A stretch of 22,909 bases of DNA from Actinomycetota bacterium (lineage in GTDB: Bacteria > Actinomycetota > Thermoleophilia > Gaiellales > Gaiellaceae), in the NCBI GenBank assembly GCA_003170995.1, contig PMXT01000072.1, forward strand, positions 1 through 22,909. The letters run 5' to 3'. Numbering within the stretch: position 1 is the stretch's first letter; the number at the start of each line of letters is the position of its first letter. Below are positions 22,887 to 22,909 of this stretch, piece after piece. The notes beneath the pieces are model-generated. The model was given only the letters and a program-made list of their open reading frames with translations. It did no database searches and had not been told where the DNA came from. Position numbers and translations under genes: made by a program.

Positions 22887-22909
22887 TTAATCGTCGTCCC
22901 GGGCGGGAC
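22887..22909 (-). CDS. possible C-terminal end of a gene running in from the right edge
   Basis: On the minus strand a frame open to the window edge ends with ...PARDDD and TAA at 22887-22889. Only seven codons are visible. The acidic tail is plausible for a protein C-terminus, but this is too short to support a gene. The stretch 22675-22886 between it and the previous gene holds only small GC-rich hairpins (for example CGGCG-GGAG-CGCCG near 22846-22859). Confidence 0.15.

Noticed and set aside
22693..22890. 65-codon open frame after the NAD(P)-binding gene
   Set aside because: No ribosome-binding site, no conserved pattern, Ser/Arg-rich; it looks like a random open frame in GC-rich DNA.

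Overview
The window is a gene-dense, high-GC bacterial chromosome segment. Gene content and order point to an actinobacterium: an fhaA-fhaB-pstP-rodA-pbpA-pknB type signalling/cell-wall cluster, frequent GTG starts, and 4-nt ATGA/GTGA overlaps. The style of the hypothetical proteins (a DUF4446 protein, an 'FDFFG' membrane protein) suggests a deep-branching class such as Thermoleophilia (Gaiellales/Solirubrobacterales). That placement is inference; no rRNA or other phylogenetic marker is present. I saw no mobile element, CRISPR array, tRNA or rRNA.

Region 1 (105-6727) is a nearly complete histidine pathway. On the minus strand lies a tightly overlapping operon: yerC-like TrpR-family regulator, hisG, hisD, a fused hisC-hisB gene, hisH, hisF and hisIE. 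hisA is divergent on the plus strand, only 14 bp from the regulator's start codon. With hisA the set covers every step from PRPP/ATP to histidine except histidinol-phosphate phosphatase, which is not in the window. The 14-bp gap holds an AT-rich palindrome and a symmetrical pair of TANNNT-N6-ATG leaderless-promoter signatures. It is the most interesting regulatory site here.

Region 2 (6703-9067) is on the minus strand: an HNH endonuclease family protein whose 3' end overlaps hisA tail to tail, a DUF4446 membrane protein, and an uncharacterised single-pass membrane protein with a CARDB/Ig-like C-terminus.

Region 3 (9162-18994) is a plus-strand cell-wall and Ser/Thr phosphorylation cluster. 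It begins with a kinase joined to an unusual polytopic membrane domain, then FhaA, FhaB, a PstP phosphatase, a SEDS glycosyltransferase, a class B penicillin-binding protein, a four-PASTA PknB kinase and D-Ala-D-Ala ligase. Most junctions overlap by 4 nt. The kinases and phosphatase probably set FHA-domain docking and control the SEDS/PBP synthase, while Ddl supplies D-Ala-D-Ala for the peptidoglycan precursor. No pknA lies in its usual place between pbpA and pknB.

Region 4 (19016-22909): after a possible bidirectional terminator come, on the minus strand, a GabT-type aminotransferase and a membrane-anchored putative glycoside hydrolase (DUF4015 type). Divergent to them is a plus-strand NAD(P)-binding NDUFA9-like protein. 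The 158-bp divergent intergenic region contains a perfect 7-bp inverted repeat. The last ~235 bp contain no convincing complete gene.
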